Assembly (NCBI RefSeq): GCF_900538055.1
Contig: NZ_UZAC03000003.1
Span: forward strand, 39,411 to 103,410
Length of the DNA: 64,000 nucleotides
Source of the DNA: Pasteuria penetrans
GTDB lineage: Bacteria; Bacillota; Bacilli; Thermoactinomycetales; Thermoactinomycetaceae
Reading direction: 5' to 3'
The first letter of the stretch is position 1. Every line of letters starts with the position of its first letter. Both the position numbers and the translations under genes were made by a program. Under the pieces are notes generated by a model. That model was not told where the DNA came from. It searched no databases and saw nothing but the letters and a program-made list of their open reading frames with translations. Below are positions 1 to 11,009 of the stretch, one piece after another.

Positions 1-1155
<1,155 letters not shown>

Positions 1156-1577
1156 TTTCATGTTGTCTTTAGGAAATTTTAGGGTAAATAATTCTTGTAG
1201 GGATTGGATCCTAAAGGGCAAACCGTCAGCGGAAATTTTTTCCTAATTTTTTCTAGGGTTACGTTATAGGGGTTTATTTTATCATTGCCGCCAGATTGTG
1301 ATAGGTCCCACATAGAGGCCTGGGATTGCCGATATTCTTGGGGGACGTGATCCTCGCGCTCCTTTTTCCCTTATGGTTTCTAGGGTGTTGCCTCAATCAT
1401 AAGGGGGTTGGGTTCAATGATTCCCCCGCATTTGTTTTTGCGTGGGCAAAGGGCCCTTTCGTGGGTGTTTTGGGGTACTATAGGTAGTATGGTCCTTTTT
1501 GTCCTTGGGATTCATATTCCGTTTGTCCCCAGTGAGACGGTATGGGGATCACCGCAACAGGGAGGGGGATTAAGGGA
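1156..1577. other. Intergenic stretch with a doubtful small ORF
   Basis: About 420 bases between guaB and the metzincin gene. The only candidate is a small + strand ORF at 1417-1614 encoding one hydrophobic segment, preceded by AAGGGGG ten bases upstream of its ATG. It overlaps the metzincin start and ends just after a T-run. It could be a leader peptide or the frameshifted 5' end of the next gene. I see no clear terminator after guaB. Confidence 0.35.
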
Positions 1578-2405
1578 GTGCGGACTCTGTGGCGGGGGTT
1601 GTTTTTTTTTCTGAGGATTATTTCAGGGTTGTTTGGGATTATTGTGTGTTCGTTTTTTTTTTTCGTTTTGACTTCGGATTGGGAGGACTCAGAGTACGAA
1701 GATACCTTTTTGATGCAACGACAATCACCTTCCGCACAGGCCCTCCGACTCTCCATATATGCTGATTCCTCTTTTCGTAGGTATTATCCGAAATGGAAGC
1801 AGAAGATTGAGAGATGGGTACATCGTGCAGGTGTCCGTTTGTTTAAAAAGACACAGATTCAATTAAAAATTATTTGTTACCATCCATGGGAAACACGTTC
1901 CATATTGGATGGGGGTTCTTCCCTTTATCTCGATCATCTGAACTGGTTTTCCCAAAAAATTCATCGTTCTCCCGCCCCCGTGCATTTTGTGGTTGGTTTT
2001 ACCGTGCGGGACGATTTTCTCAACCTGCGTACTCCTTCCCATTCCAAACAGGGTGGTTCCATGAACGGAACCCTAGGTGTGTCTGGAATGCGATGGCGAA
2101 TGGATAGGGTGACAAAGGAAAAACGTCCGGATACTTCGGACCCTGTTTACAGTGTTGTTTACACGGGTCGTCGTCAAACAGGGGATGAGGGTATTGTTCT
2201 TACCCTACAGCATGAACTTTCCCATCTGTTGGGGATCCTTTCCCATGATGATCGTTCCCCAAATTTGATGAATTCGGTTTTGCATCAACATACTTCCTAT
2301 ATTTCTCGTTGGTTACCAGAACATATTCCCATCATTCGGTCCTGGGCACTTGCCTACCTTCGTGATACAAGGAGGAACCCGCGTCGTTGTCCCATATCGT
2401 CGTAA
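1578..2405 (+). CDS. Membrane-anchored metzincin-type zinc metalloprotease
   Basis: Predicted 275-residue protein with an N-terminal hydrophobic anchor (residues about 7-32) and a C-terminal zinc site HELSHLLGILSH (His212, Glu213, His216, His222). This is followed by SPNLMN, giving the HExxHxxGxxH plus downstream Met pattern of metzincins. The protease would face outward. The GTG at 1578 is chosen because GGAGGGGG lies nine bases upstream; ATG 1542 is a longer alternative. It shares an SFR...W...KK block with the secreted metzincin at 34573-35337, so the two look like diverged paralogs. The substrate cannot be told from sequence. Confidence 0.72.
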   Translation: MRTLWRGLFFFLRIISGLFGIIVCSFFFFVLTSDWEDSEYEDTFLMQRQSPSAQALRLSIYADSSFRRYYPKWKQKIERWVHRAGVRLFKKTQIQLKIICYHPWETRSILDGGSSLYLDHLNWFSQKIHRSPAPVHFVVGFTVRDDFLNLRTPSHSKQGGSMNGTLGVSGMRWRMDRVTKEKRPDTSDPVYSVVYTGRRQTGDEGIVLTLQHELSHLLGILSHDDRSPNLMNSVLHQHTSYISRWLPEHIPIIRSWALAYLRDTRRNPRRCPISS

Positions 2406-2456
2406 GGATTTGAGGGGGTACATTCCTACAGGGTACAATGGCGTGAAGGGGGGATC

Positions 2457-2900
2457 TTGTTGATAGCGATACGTGTTATCCATGGTCCCAATTTGCAACG
2501 TCTCGGCAGACGGGAGGTATCTATTTATGGGGAGCAAACCCTCGCTGAGCTGGATCAGCGATTAGTACGGCTGGGGAGAGAGTGGGGTTTGATGGTTACC
2601 TGTGTACAGCACTCCGGCGAGGGGGAACTGATGAAGGCCCTGAATGCGGCGGAGGAGGATGCACACGGGGTAGTTTTCAATCCGGGTGCTTATACCCATA
2701 CGAGTTACGTTCTCCGTGATGCTGTGGCGGGTTTGCGGATCCCTGTTATCGAAGTACATTTGACCAACTTGTATGCCCGGGAGTCCTTTCGGTCCCGCTC
2801 CGTGATTGTTGATGTTTGCCATGGCCAGATTGTGGGCATGGGTGGCTTAAGCTATGAAGCTGCTTTGTGGACCCTACGTGGTTTGCTTGTAGATCAATGA
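2457..2900 (+). CDS. aroQ: Type II 3-dehydroquinate dehydratase
   Basis: Converts 3-dehydroquinate to 3-dehydroshikimate in the shikimate pathway. The 147 residues match the usual type II length. IHGPNLQRLGRRE near the N-terminus, the catalytic Tyr in SIYG, FNPGAYTHTS, and the histidine in EVHLTN are the family landmarks. The start is TTG 2457, preceded by GAAGGGGGG. The order aroQ-pepP-efp is the same as in Bacillus (yqhS-yqhT-efp). The next start lies 12 bases beyond the stop, so the genes are probably co-transcribed. Confidence 0.95.
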   Translation: MLIAIRVIHGPNLQRLGRREVSIYGEQTLAELDQRLVRLGREWGLMVTCVQHSGEGELMKALNAAEEDAHGVVFNPGAYTHTSYVLRDAVAGLRIPVIEVHLTNLYARESFRSRSVIVDVCHGQIVGMGGLSYEAALWTLRGLLVDQ

Positions 2901-2912
2901 GGGGGATCGTGT

Positions 2913-4034
2913 GTGAGTGGACCATATGTTGGGCGTTTGGAACAATTACGGGCCCGGTTACGGCGCGAACATATTCCAGCGATTTTGATAACCCAGCCTG
3001 ACAATCGTCGTTACCTGACGGGTTTTACTGGTTCCCACGGTATCGTTTTGATTACAGCAACAGAAGCTGTTGTCATTACGGATGCCCGTTATCGTGTACA
3101 GGTTGAGAACGAGGCACCCGATTACAAGCCAGTTTTACAAGGCAATATGGGATGGATAGCTGCTGTCATTACACAAGTCAAACGGTTGGAAGTAGGGACG
3201 GTGGCTTTTGAGGAAAATCACGTTACTGTTTCTATCCACCAACGCTTGCTTAAGGACTGCCCCGATACTACCTGGCGTGCGGTGGCGGGCTATGTGGAGG
3301 CATTGCGGATTGTTAAGGATGAACAGGAACTGATTCTTCTGCGTAAAGCAGCCCGGATTGCGGATCGTGCTTTTTTGCAGGTTGTGGGGCAACTGGGATC
3401 TGGGATGACAGAACGGTCGATAGCACGGGCTCTTTCGCGGAGTGTGGAGGATCAGGGGGCCTCGGGAATGGCCTTTGATACGATCGTTGCATCTGGTAAG
3501 CGTTCGGCGTTGCCTCATGGGATTGCAACTGATGCCAAAATAGCCAAGGATGACATGGTGACTATCGATTTTGGTGCCGTGTATCACGGGTATTGTTCGG
3601 ACATGACGCGCACATTTGTGTTGGGTGAACCCAACGAACAGCAGAGGGAAATACATTCCATTGTAGCTGCTGCACAGATGCGGGCCATGGAAGCCATTCG
3701 ACCAGGAAAAACGGCCCATGAAATCGATGCAGCCGCACGGAATTATATATCGGAAAGGGGTTATGGGGAAGCGTTCATCCATTCTACTGGGCATGGGGTG
3801 GGCCTTTGTGTGCACGAGTTGCCCAACTTAGCGCAACGGCAGCGGGACACACGTTTGGTGCCTGGTATGGTGGTGACGTTGGAGCCGGGTATTTATCTCC
3901 CCGGTGTTGGTGGGGTGCGGATAGAAGATGTCGTTCTCGTTACAGAAGAGGGTGCTCAATTCTTGACGCATGCTCCTCGTATGATTTGTCTACGAGATAT
4001 ATTGAAGAGGGTGGGGGAGAAGGCGGTTGATTAG
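2913..4034 (+). CDS. pepP: Xaa-Pro aminopeptidase (M24 family)
   Basis: Cytoplasmic aminopeptidase that removes N-terminal residues preceding proline. It has an N-terminal creatinase-type domain followed by the pita-bread catalytic domain. The five metal ligands are visible: Asp in TIDFGA, Asp in SDMTRTF, His in STGHGVGL, Glu in TLEPGIY and Glu in RIEDV. The 373 residues are slightly longer than Bacillus YqhT. GTG 2913 has GAGGGGGAT upstream. It overlaps efp by eight bases, which implies translational coupling. Confidence 0.95.
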   Translation: MSGPYVGRLEQLRARLRREHIPAILITQPDNRRYLTGFTGSHGIVLITATEAVVITDARYRVQVENEAPDYKPVLQGNMGWIAAVITQVKRLEVGTVAFEENHVTVSIHQRLLKDCPDTTWRAVAGYVEALRIVKDEQELILLRKAARIADRAFLQVVGQLGSGMTERSIARALSRSVEDQGASGMAFDTIVASGKRSALPHGIATDAKIAKDDMVTIDFGAVYHGYCSDMTRTFVLGEPNEQQREIHSIVAAAQMRAMEAIRPGKTAHEIDAAARNYISERGYGEAFIHSTGHGVGLCVHELPNLAQRQRDTRLVPGMVVTLEPGIYLPGVGGVRIEDVVLVTEEGAQFLTHAPRMICLRDILKRVGEKAVD

Positions 4035-4584
4035 TGTAAATGATTTCCGTACGGGTATAACCATTGAATTGGAGCAGGGGGCATGGACAGTTTTAGAATT
4101 TCAGCATGTGAAACCTGGTAAGGGTGCTGCCTTTGTTCGTTCCAAATTGCGTAATATTTCTACGGGTGTCATTCAGGAACGTACATTTCGTGCGGGTGAA
4201 AAGGTGGTTCCCGCCCATGTGGAAAATGTGACTATGAAGTATCTCTATAAAAATGGGGACAATTATACCTTTATGAGTATGGAAAATTATGAGCAAATGG
4301 AATTATCTTCCTCCCAATTGGAATATGAACTTCAATTCCTGCAAGAGGAAATGGAAGTTCAGATGATCTCCTACAAGGGGAAAATTATAGGTATTGAATT
4401 GCCCAATTCAGTGATCCTGGAGGTAATAGAAACAGATCCCGGGGTACGCGGTGATACGGCCACTGGGGGATCCAAACCGGCCAAGTTGTCAACTGGTTTG
4501 ATGGTGCAAGTGCCCATGTTCATCAATGTAGGGGATCGTTTAGTGATTGATACACGAAGTGGGGGTTATGTATCGCGGTCCTGA
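4027..4584 (+). CDS. efp: Translation elongation factor P
   Basis: Relieves ribosome stalling at consecutive prolines. The 185 residues form the usual KOW-like domain plus two OB domains. The loop VKPGKGAAF carries Lys32, the position modified in many bacteria, and the flanking FVRSKLRN is nearly identical to Bacillus EF-P. The start is TTG 4027 inside the end of pepP, preceded by GGGGGAGAAGG. It is last in the aroQ-pepP-efp set. Confidence 0.97.
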   Translation: MISVNDFRTGITIELEQGAWTVLEFQHVKPGKGAAFVRSKLRNISTGVIQERTFRAGEKVVPAHVENVTMKYLYKNGDNYTFMSMENYEQMELSSSQLEYELQFLQEEMEVQMISYKGKIIGIELPNSVILEVIETDPGVRGDTATGGSKPAKLSTGLMVQVPMFINVGDRLVIDTRSGGYVSRS

Positions 4585-4729
4585 TGGCTATATCTCCCCA
4601 TGGAGAGAGAATGGCATTATTGATTTCTATGGGTCCCTGTTTTTTGAGGAGGTATGGATCGATCGGGCAGGAAGAGAGGGATGGGGTTTAGAAGTATTCC
4701 CCTGCTAGGGCTTCTGATGAGGTAATATT

Positions 4730-7258
4730 TTGATCATAGAGGGTGGTATATTGGTTGGGAGAGGATATACCCCTCTCTTACCTGATCGACGGGACCAATG
4801 GGCGGTTTCCCTGGCTGGAAGCGCCTGGTTGGGAGTACTTTGGGTTGCATCTCTCCCCTTTTCCTTTGCGTGGATCGTTCCATTATTCTGTGGAATTTGT
4901 GGTGGAATGGTAGGTTTCTTTTCTAAAAAAAAATCCCTTCCATGGTATCGGATGGCGGCTTGCAGTTTGTGGGTGGCAGCCGTATTTTCTGGATGGTGGA
5001 TTGTATCGGAGGAGGTATTCAATCAACCAGGACTTCCCCTGACAGGTAGGGGTAGACTGGTGATTGTGTTGGATGAGACGTTTTGGTGCACTAGGGGAAG
5101 AAGTAGGGTACATGCTACCATAACCCATCGGGTGGTCCGAAAAGAGGGGACATGGTCCCCCCTTTCCGTCCCCACGGGGGCCAGTGTAGGGTTTCCCTGC
5201 CCCCCTTTATCACGGGGGTATATCCCTCCCCATGGGGGGGTGGGGGACGATTTTTTTTTGCCCCGTGGTACGGAGTTACAGTTGACAGGGCATTGGGGTC
5301 CGGCCCCCGGAGCCCGTAATCCGGGGGCCATAGATCTACGCTCCTATTTACGGCGTCATCGCGTTCATCTGTTGCTTTTTCCTGATCGAGATGTCCCTAT
5401 AACTTGGACGAGGGTACCCCCGATCCCCTGGGTCTGGGTGGATCATCTCCGCTTTATTCTGCGAACCCGCATCCAACAATGTTTCCCTCCCCCTCTGGCG
5501 GGTTTTGTTCTATCCATGATGTTGGGGGATAAGGGATTGCTTGATGTGGATACCAAACTCTCCTACACGTTGCTGGGTTTGGGCCACATTCTAACCGTTT
5601 CTGGTTTGCATGTAGGGTTTGTTATGGGTTTCATGGTCCTTTTGGGTAGGGGAATAGGGCTACCCCGGTGTGCGTATAGGACCCTTGCCGCCCTTGCTGT
5701 CCTTACCTTTGTACTTATATCGGGCGTCGGCCCCGCCGTCGTACGCGCAGGTGGAATGGCTATTCTCCTATTGATAGCGGATCAGAGGGGAGGCAGGTTT
5801 TCCCGACAGGCATGGGCCATTATGTTGGGAATGGCCTTACTTCTTCGCCCCCAATTGGCTTTGGATCTAGGTTTTCAGCTGAGCTATAGCGTTACCCTGG
5901 CCCTGTTGACTCTAGCACCGGCCCTCGCGGAACGATTCTCCCGGTTCCTCCGGTGTGGGTGTACGGTGATGGCCATTCAATGTTCCGCTCAATTGGTTTC
6001 CTTCCCACTGCTCATGACCCTCATGCCCGTTGTTTCTATATTCAGTTTACCCCTTAATCTTTTATTGGTTCCTATGCTAGGCATCCTTATTTTTCCCCTT
6101 GCGGTGATCGTGCCTGCTGTGAGTTTTCTTTTTCCCATTGTAGCCATAAGGATGGGATATGCAATGGGTCATTATTTTTTCCTGTTGCAGAAATGGGTTC
6201 ATGAGCTTTCTACCTTGCGGGGAACGCGAATGGTTCTACCCATTTCCCATCCTCTTTTGTTGGTTCCATGGTATTTGACGCTTTGTTATCTCCTCTGGTC
6301 CTGGTTACGATGGCCACGTGTGCGTAGTTTTCACAGAGTAGTGGGTTTGTCCTTAACCTTTGGTTTATTCGTTTTTTTCTCTGTGGTTCGTTTTCTCCCC
6401 CTCGCATCCGCTGAAGTGAGGATGACGGTATTGGATGTGGGGCAAGGAGATGCCCTAGTCTTGGAGTGGCCCGATGGGCGTGTATGGTTAGTAGATACAG
6501 GGGGAAGGTTTCATCGCAATGGTGAATTCCTTCCCCCTTCCTGGTTATCTACTGTATGGGATGCGGGTACGCAGGTGATCCTTCCCTTTCTTTGGAAACG
6601 AGGGATTGTCCAGATTGATATGCTCATTCTTACCCATGGAGATTTGGATCACATAGGGGGGGCAAGGAGTATAGCAGAATATCTCCCCATTCGTTATCTG
6701 TTGCGCAATCCCCATCCCCCCTCGGTAGAGGAGAGGGAGTTGGTGGCATTTCTTCGGGGAAAAGGAACGAAAATCATAGAGGCTTCCCGTGGTTTGGGAG
6801 GTATGATAGGGCCTGGGATTCATTGGTATGTCTTGCACCCCCATAGAGAGTGGATTTCCCCTTCCATTAATGAGAGTAGTTTGGTACTATCCCTCAACAT
6901 CTATGGTCGACGTTTTCTCCTCACTGGGGATATAGAAGGTGGGGGTGAACAGGAGCTATTGAGTATAGAGGGGGATGATATTTCATCGATCGATGTTCTT
7001 AAGGTAGCCCACCATGGTAGTAGGACCTCTACCCAGCAGGTGTGGGTGGATAGGACGAAACCTGTTTATGCGATCATTTCTGTTGGGGCGAACAACCGCT
7101 ATGGTCATCCCGCCGAGGATGTGTTGGATCGGTTGGTTCGGCAGGGTACCATCGTTTTGCGTACGGATCAATATGGTGCGGTTACCCTTCGTATTCGTCC
7201 TGCTGGTTGGTCTATCACTGCTATGTTTCCCTATGGTGTGGGGGAGGAATCCCAATGA
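4730..7258 (+). CDS. comEC: ComEC/Rec2 DNA uptake channel protein
   Basis: Polytopic membrane protein that forms the channel for single-stranded DNA uptake in transformation. The 842 residues show the three expected parts: an N-terminal OB-like region after two membrane helices, a multi-helix competence domain with LTVSGLHVGF (about nt 5590), and a C-terminal metallo-beta-lactamase-like domain with VGQGDA, HGDLDHIGG and KVAHHGS. The start is TTG 4730. comEA is not adjacent, whereas it precedes comEC in Bacillus. The intact frame suggests the uptake step is still under selection. Confidence 0.95.
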   Translation: MIIEGGILVGRGYTPLLPDRRDQWAVSLAGSAWLGVLWVASLPFSFAWIVPLFCGICGGMVGFFSKKKSLPWYRMAACSLWVAAVFSGWWIVSEEVFNQPGLPLTGRGRLVIVLDETFWCTRGRSRVHATITHRVVRKEGTWSPLSVPTGASVGFPCPPLSRGYIPPHGGVGDDFFLPRGTELQLTGHWGPAPGARNPGAIDLRSYLRRHRVHLLLFPDRDVPITWTRVPPIPWVWVDHLRFILRTRIQQCFPPPLAGFVLSMMLGDKGLLDVDTKLSYTLLGLGHILTVSGLHVGFVMGFMVLLGRGIGLPRCAYRTLAALAVLTFVLISGVGPAVVRAGGMAILLLIADQRGGRFSRQAWAIMLGMALLLRPQLALDLGFQLSYSVTLALLTLAPALAERFSRFLRCGCTVMAIQCSAQLVSFPLLMTLMPVVSIFSLPLNLLLVPMLGILIFPLAVIVPAVSFLFPIVAIRMGYAMGHYFFLLQKWVHELSTLRGTRMVLPISHPLLLVPWYLTLCYLLWSWLRWPRVRSFHRVVGLSLTFGLFVFFSVVRFLPLASAEVRMTVLDVGQGDALVLEWPDGRVWLVDTGGRFHRNGEFLPPSWLSTVWDAGTQVILPFLWKRGIVQIDMLILTHGDLDHIGGARSIAEYLPIRYLLRNPHPPSVEERELVAFLRGKGTKIIEASRGLGGMIGPGIHWYVLHPHREWISPSINESSLVLSLNIYGRRFLLTGDIEGGGEQELLSIEGDDISSIDVLKVAHHGSRTSTQQVWVDRTKPVYAIISVGANNRYGHPAEDVLDRLVRQGTIVLRTDQYGAVTLRIRPAGWSITAMFPYGVGEESQ

Positions 7259-8233
7259 GTATGCCTATGGTTTAGTTGCACCCTCATCTGATACTGATGC
7301 AGAAGAAAGTAGACTTTGAACAGGGGAATATGTAGAACATTGGAGGGATCCTATGGGGTTGGGCGACCGAAAAGGAGGAAAAAGTTCCTATCCGTAGGGA
7401 GGGGGATTCTTGTGAACGAGGGTGAGAATAGTGCCGATGATGGATTGCGTTCCCATGATCTGGAGGTTATTCCGTCTGTTTTTATGGTCCGAAGATCCGG
7501 CCCAATCTTCAGACCCTTTAGGTCCTACTTCGATTGTGGGGATGTTGCGCTTCGAGGTTCCGGTGACTTCCCCCCGTGGATCTTTCCGATTTCCACCGGG
7601 CAGGGGTATTACCCTGCCTTTTCCTAGACCGCTCACTACCAGGGCTCTTTACCCCAGCAGCGCTAGGCGGTTGGAAACCAGCCACCTAACCAGCCACCTA
7701 CCAGCTGATTCCGAAGGTCCAGACAACCTTCATCTCTTGTACAACTTCTTGACACACGTAGGCCAATCAATTCTCTTGCCATCCTTGTCCGTGCTCTGCC
7801 CTTTCCCTATCGCGCTATCTTCACCTTGGCGTCCTGGAAACGACTCTTTATAAAGAACGAACCCTTCTTCACCCCATGATATGCAAGGACCCTTTTCCTC
7901 CTCTTCAGAGGTTTGGCATCGCATTTGCTTGGTGAATTTATATCCCCTGCGGGTTCCCTCATGGAAAGGGTCCACCATCCTTTCTTTTCCTTCCCCCAGG
8001 TTTGGTATATGGGATGGATCGGGGGTTTTGCCGCCCGAGCACCAATGGATCTTTCCCTCCTCCCCCCCTCTACACCATCTTATCTTCCTAGAGGGTGCGG
8101 ATAGCTCCCCTCAAGAGGTTGATCCGATATTTTATTGTGATTGGGGGTAGGGGTTGGTTTGGTTCTAGATGGGAAGGAAACAGGCATACCAATGAAAGAC
8201 AACCTTGATTGGATTCTAGGGGGGTGCCTTTGT
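7259..8233. other. Gene-poor stretch containing a minus-strand intron relic
   Basis: Nearly 1 kb between comEC and spoIVFA. The middle holds the minus-strand group II intron relic listed separately. Upstream of its 5' end, a minus-strand frame is open over 7758-7978 and could be what is left of the gene the intron entered, but I do not recognise the product. ORFs on the + strand here are mostly reverse-complement images of intron sequence. Confidence 0.5.
7501..7757 (-). mobile_element. Group II intron relic, internally deleted
   Basis: Read on the minus strand it starts at 7757 with GTGTGTCAAGAAG, the same 5' end as the intact-looking intron at 58210. It follows that copy through the domain I start, then jumps to the segment preceding domain V (ACCTAAAGGGTCTGAAGATTGGG) and stops before domain V. 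It therefore lacks the middle of the intron and the catalytic 3' end, and cannot be active. It is the only minus-strand copy of the family noticed. Confidence 0.75.
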
Positions 8234-8944
8234 ATGCAGCCTGTGTCATGGAAGAGGAATCATGGGAATAAGGGTAGGGCCCTCTCTTACGTTAGATCCC
8301 GCTCGACCCCGTGGGGTTCACCCCGTCCCCCGAGCCAGCTGCTGGCAGGAGGTAGACGATGGTTGCGTCGGCTGGGTGTACAGAGTATACTGGTTCTCGT
8401 TTTGTCGGTATTCACCCTGGGAATCTTCCACATTCGTTCCCCCATAGTGCAACCTGTTACCTCCTGGCTTGTTGATTCCTTGCATAAGGATATGAACTTT
8501 ATTGCTGTAAAGGCATGGTACCAGAAAAATATTGGTTCCATACCCTCCTTTTTACCTGTTTTTTCTGAAATAACGGGTAGGTCTGCGGAACCCAGGTCGG
8601 TTGTTACGCCCGCTTCATCAAGGACAGGGGTTCGGACGATTGCGAATAGGAGACCCTTTGTTAGTGTTTACTTACCAGCACGACAAAAAGTTAGTGTAAC
8701 GCGCCCGGGTAAAGTGTTGTCGGTGGTCATGATTCCCCACGTCGGGTATCGGATGATGATTCAGCATGCCAATGATTGGGCCACCTGTCTGGAGGGCATA
8801 CAAAACCCACATGTTAGGGTGCAGGATAAGGTTCGGGTAGGGCAGTCCCTAGGTGAGGGCGGTGAGGATGGCCATCTGGTGACACTTTCGGCATGGTACC
8901 AGGGTCGCCCAGTGGATTCTACGGGGTGGTTCTCCCTTGCCTAG
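8234..8944 (+). CDS. spoIVFA: SpoIVFA, stage IV sporulation regulator
   Basis: Anchors and inhibits the SpoIVFB protease in the outer forespore membrane until the SpoIVB signal arrives. The protein has a basic N-terminal stretch, one membrane helix (around nt 8390-8445) and a degenerate LytM/M23-like C-terminal domain (GKVLSVVMIPHVGYRM...VRVGQSLG). ATG 8234 is chosen because AGGGGGGT lies nine bases upstream; the frame is open from 8141 and ATG 8192 is possible. It overlaps spoIVFB by eight bases, as expected for an interacting pair. Sequence conservation is modest, but context makes the call firm. Confidence 0.85.
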   Translation: MQPVSWKRNHGNKGRALSYVRSRSTPWGSPRPPSQLLAGGRRWLRRLGVQSILVLVLSVFTLGIFHIRSPIVQPVTSWLVDSLHKDMNFIAVKAWYQKNIGSIPSFLPVFSEITGRSAEPRSVVTPASSRTGVRTIANRRPFVSVYLPARQKVSVTRPGKVLSVVMIPHVGYRMMIQHANDWATCLEGIQNPHVRVQDKVRVGQSLGEGGEDGHLVTLSAWYQGRPVDSTGWFSLA

Positions 8945-9902
8945 GTACCCCTGGCCCTGGCAGGGAATTCGGGTTACTATACATCCCCTGCTGATGGCGA
9001 TGATTGTTCTTTCTGTATGGACGGGTCATCATCTTGAGATAGCAACCCTAATGGTATTGTTGGTGGTTCACGAATTGGGGCATGTTACGGCGGCTTGGTC
9101 CTATGGTTGGAGGATTACCGCGCTTCATTTCCTTCCCTTTGGCGGGGTTGCTGAGGTGGATGATCATGGTTACACCCACTGGCAACAGGAAATCGTGGTA
9201 GCCCTGGCGGGTCCCTTTTATCATTTGCTACTGATAGCTATGGGTTTCGGTTTACAGACGGTACTCGAATCCATGGATTGGGGGTACAGGGACCCGGGGG
9301 GATTCAGTTTGTATTTTGTTTATTGTAATATTTTCCTAGCCTCATTCAATCTTTTGCCTGTTTATCCGTTGGATGGTGGTCGTATTGTACAGGCACTATT
9401 GAGCTTGTGCATGCCCTGGCGCCGGGCTTGGATTTGGACCCTTTGCATTAGTATGCTGGGCGTTTTTGTCCTTCTTGTTCTGGCTTTTTCGATACAGAGA
9501 ACGGGGGTTGCTTGGCATTTTGTGGGTATTGCGGTTTTCTTGGGGTTGGCTAATTGGCGGGCTATACGCGACTCATACTATCGTCAATTACGTTTTTTGC
9601 TGTATCGCTTCGTGCACGGTCCCCCTCCCCGTGCAACCCCGGTGACGTTATGTCCCGATCCATCGGCCACGGTGGAGCAGGTATTACAGCTGTTATATCG
9701 TGAACGACATCATATGATTCTTATTCCCTCCACAAGGTATGGTACATTGGCGGTCATGGAGGCCTCCTTGCTGAAGTGGTACTTCAGAAATCGTAGTATG
9801 GCTTTTCCCTTGCGTGATTTGCTCCTCTCATGGTACACTCAGGGGAGATCTTGCTTTGTTCGGCGAGGGGTGAAGGGAAACAGGGAAAAGGAGGTCATTT
9901 GA
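8937..9902 (+). CDS. spoIVFB: SpoIVFB, pro-sigma-K intramembrane protease
   Basis: Site-2 type metalloprotease that cleaves pro-sigma-K in the mother cell. The zinc motif HELGH sits at residues 45-49 in a membrane helix, and the second ligand region is [11 protein letters not shown] (about residues 138-148). The C-terminal third is a CBS-like domain, as in the Bacillus enzyme. TTG 8937 overlaps the end of spoIVFA. The stop lies just before rplU, so the sporulation pair and ribosomal genes may share a transcript as in Bacillus. Confidence 0.95.
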   Translation: MPRYPWPWQGIRVTIHPLLMAMIVLSVWTGHHLEIATLMVLLVVHELGHVTAAWSYGWRITALHFLPFGGVAEVDDHGYTHWQQEIVVALAGPFYHLLLIAMGFGLQTVLESMDWGYRDPGGFSLYFVYCNIFLASFNLLPVYPLDGGRIVQALLSLCMPWRRAWIWTLCISMLGVFVLLVLAFSIQRTGVAWHFVGIAVFLGLANWRAIRDSYYRQLRFLLYRFVHGPPPRATPVTLCPDPSATVEQVLQLLYRERHHMILIPSTRYGTLAVMEASLLKWYFRNRSMAFPLRDLLLSWYTQGRSCFVRRGVKGNREKEVI

Positions 9903-9907
9903 GAGGT

Positions 9908-10237
9908 ATGTATGCTATAGTAGAAACGGGTAGCAAGCAGTACAGGGTTGAAGAGGGCAGGTATATCGACGTCGAGAAGCTGCCGGTTGAAGTAGATCAT
10001 GAGGTTCGTTTGGATCAGGTGGTGTTGTTGGCCCCATCGGGAGAACAATGCCAAGTAGGGGTTCCTTATGTAGAGAGTGCGTCTGTGGTTGCGAAGGTGG
10101 TGCACCATGGTCGTGGTAAGAAGGTTGTAGTGTTCAAACATAAGCCCAAGACCAATTACTACATGCGGAAGCAAGGACATCGCCAGGGATATACTCGTCT
10201 TATGGTCGAGCGTATTGAGATTGGGAAGGCTACTTAG
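9908..10237 (+). CDS. rplU: 50S ribosomal protein L21
   Basis: Binds 23S rRNA in the large subunit. The 109 residues match the L21 length, beginning [17 protein letters not shown] and containing [16 protein letters not shown] near the C-terminus. ATG 9908 is preferred over a longer frame from 9830 because AAAAGGAGG lies upstream and the alignment starts here. There is no room for a separate L21 leader RNA between spoIVFB and this start. Confidence 0.97.
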   Translation: MYAIVETGSKQYRVEEGRYIDVEKLPVEVDHEVRLDQVVLLAPSGEQCQVGVPYVESASVVAKVVHHGRGKKVVVFKHKPKTNYYMRKQGHRQGYTRLMVERIEIGKAT

Positions 10238-10249
10238 GTTTCCCCGAGT

Positions 10250-10624
10250 ATGATTAGGGTTGTCCTCTTTTTCGATGATACCCATCGTATGGTCAGGATC
10301 CGGCTACGGGGTCATGCTGGAGCGGCTCTTTATGGTCGTGATCCTGTTTGTGCTGGGGTATCGGCTGTGGTTTTGGGTATCGTTCATGCGGCTGATGAAC
10401 TGCTGGGATGTTCCTTAGTGCATGGAAAGTCCATGCCGGGTGATTTGGATTGTCGTTTGCCCAAGGAGGGTTCGGTTGTTCCTGAGGTACAGGAGAGGAT
10501 GGAGTTTTTGTTGGCCGTTATGGCTTCTATTTTGCGGGCCATATCCGCTGATCATCCCCAGTATGTGTCGGTTAAGACGGAAGGGAGCCGATCTTTAGAT
10601 CGGGGAGAGGGGAGGTGCGATTGA
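10250..10624 (+). CDS. prp: Ribosomal-processing cysteine protease Prp
   Basis: Cysteine protease that trims the N-terminal extension of ribosomal protein L27 in Firmicutes. The catalytic pair is visible in GHAGAALYGRDPVCAGVSA (His in GHAG, Cys in VCAG). At 124 residues it is slightly longer than usual at the C-terminus. It sits between rplU and rpmA as in other Firmicutes, and the downstream L27 carries the matching cleavage sequence. The ribosome binding site is poor. Confidence 0.93.
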   Translation: MIRVVLFFDDTHRMVRIRLRGHAGAALYGRDPVCAGVSAVVLGIVHAADELLGCSLVHGKSMPGDLDCRLPKEGSVVPEVQERMEFLLAVMASILRAISADHPQYVSVKTEGSRSLDRGEGRCD

Positions 10625-10906
10625 GTGCGTATTGATTTGCAGTTTTTTGCTTCTAAAAAGGGTGTTGGATCTACTAAGAACGGTCGCGATAGTAGGGCGA
10701 AACGACTGGGATGCAAACGTGGTGATGGTCAGTGGGTCCACGCGGGTACGATTTTGGTTCGGCAGCGCGGTACGAAGATTCATCCAGGACAAAATGTGGG
10801 TCGCGGTGGTGACGATACGCTCTATGCATCTGTGACGGGTAAGGTACGCTTCGAGCGGTATGGAAAGCATCGTAGGCGTGTTTGTATTGAGCCCCAGGCT
10901 GGATAG
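10625..10906 (+). CDS. rpmA: 50S ribosomal protein L27 with cleavable N-terminus
   Basis: L27 reaches the peptidyl-transferase centre. The N-terminus [13 protein letters not shown] contains the Firmicute extension; in the known family Prp cuts between the FF pair and Ala, here after residue 8. GTG 10625 directly abuts the prp stop codon, so translation is probably coupled. The 93 residues are of normal length and the body (NGRDS...[10 protein letters not shown]...[13 protein letters not shown]) is typical. Confidence 0.97.
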   Translation: MRIDLQFFASKKGVGSTKNGRDSRAKRLGCKRGDGQWVHAGTILVRQRGTKIHPGQNVGRGGDDTLYASVTGKVRFERYGKHRRRVCIEPQAG

Positions 10907-10934
10907 GGGGTTCGCATTTGAGCCCCGTAAAAGC

Positions 10935-10983
10935 ACGGTGGTTTCCGATGGCAGTTTTTTCTGCTGGGGTGACCACCGTTTTT
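10935..10983 (+). terminator. Candidate terminator or attenuator after rpmA
   Basis: ACGGTGGT (10935-10942) pairs perfectly with ACCACCGT (10972-10979), followed by a run of five T. The loop is long (29 bases) but contains a smaller GGCAG/CTGCT pair. It falls between rpmA and the best-supported spo0B start, so it may reduce read-through from the ribosomal genes into spo0B. Confidence 0.5.
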
Positions 10984-11009
10984 GTGCGGGATTGGGGGGT
11001 CTGATTCTA

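Noticed and set aside
7422..7853. 143-codon plus-strand ORF
   Set aside because: It is the reverse complement of the group II intron relic at 7501-7757; similar peptides arise from other intron copies read backwards.
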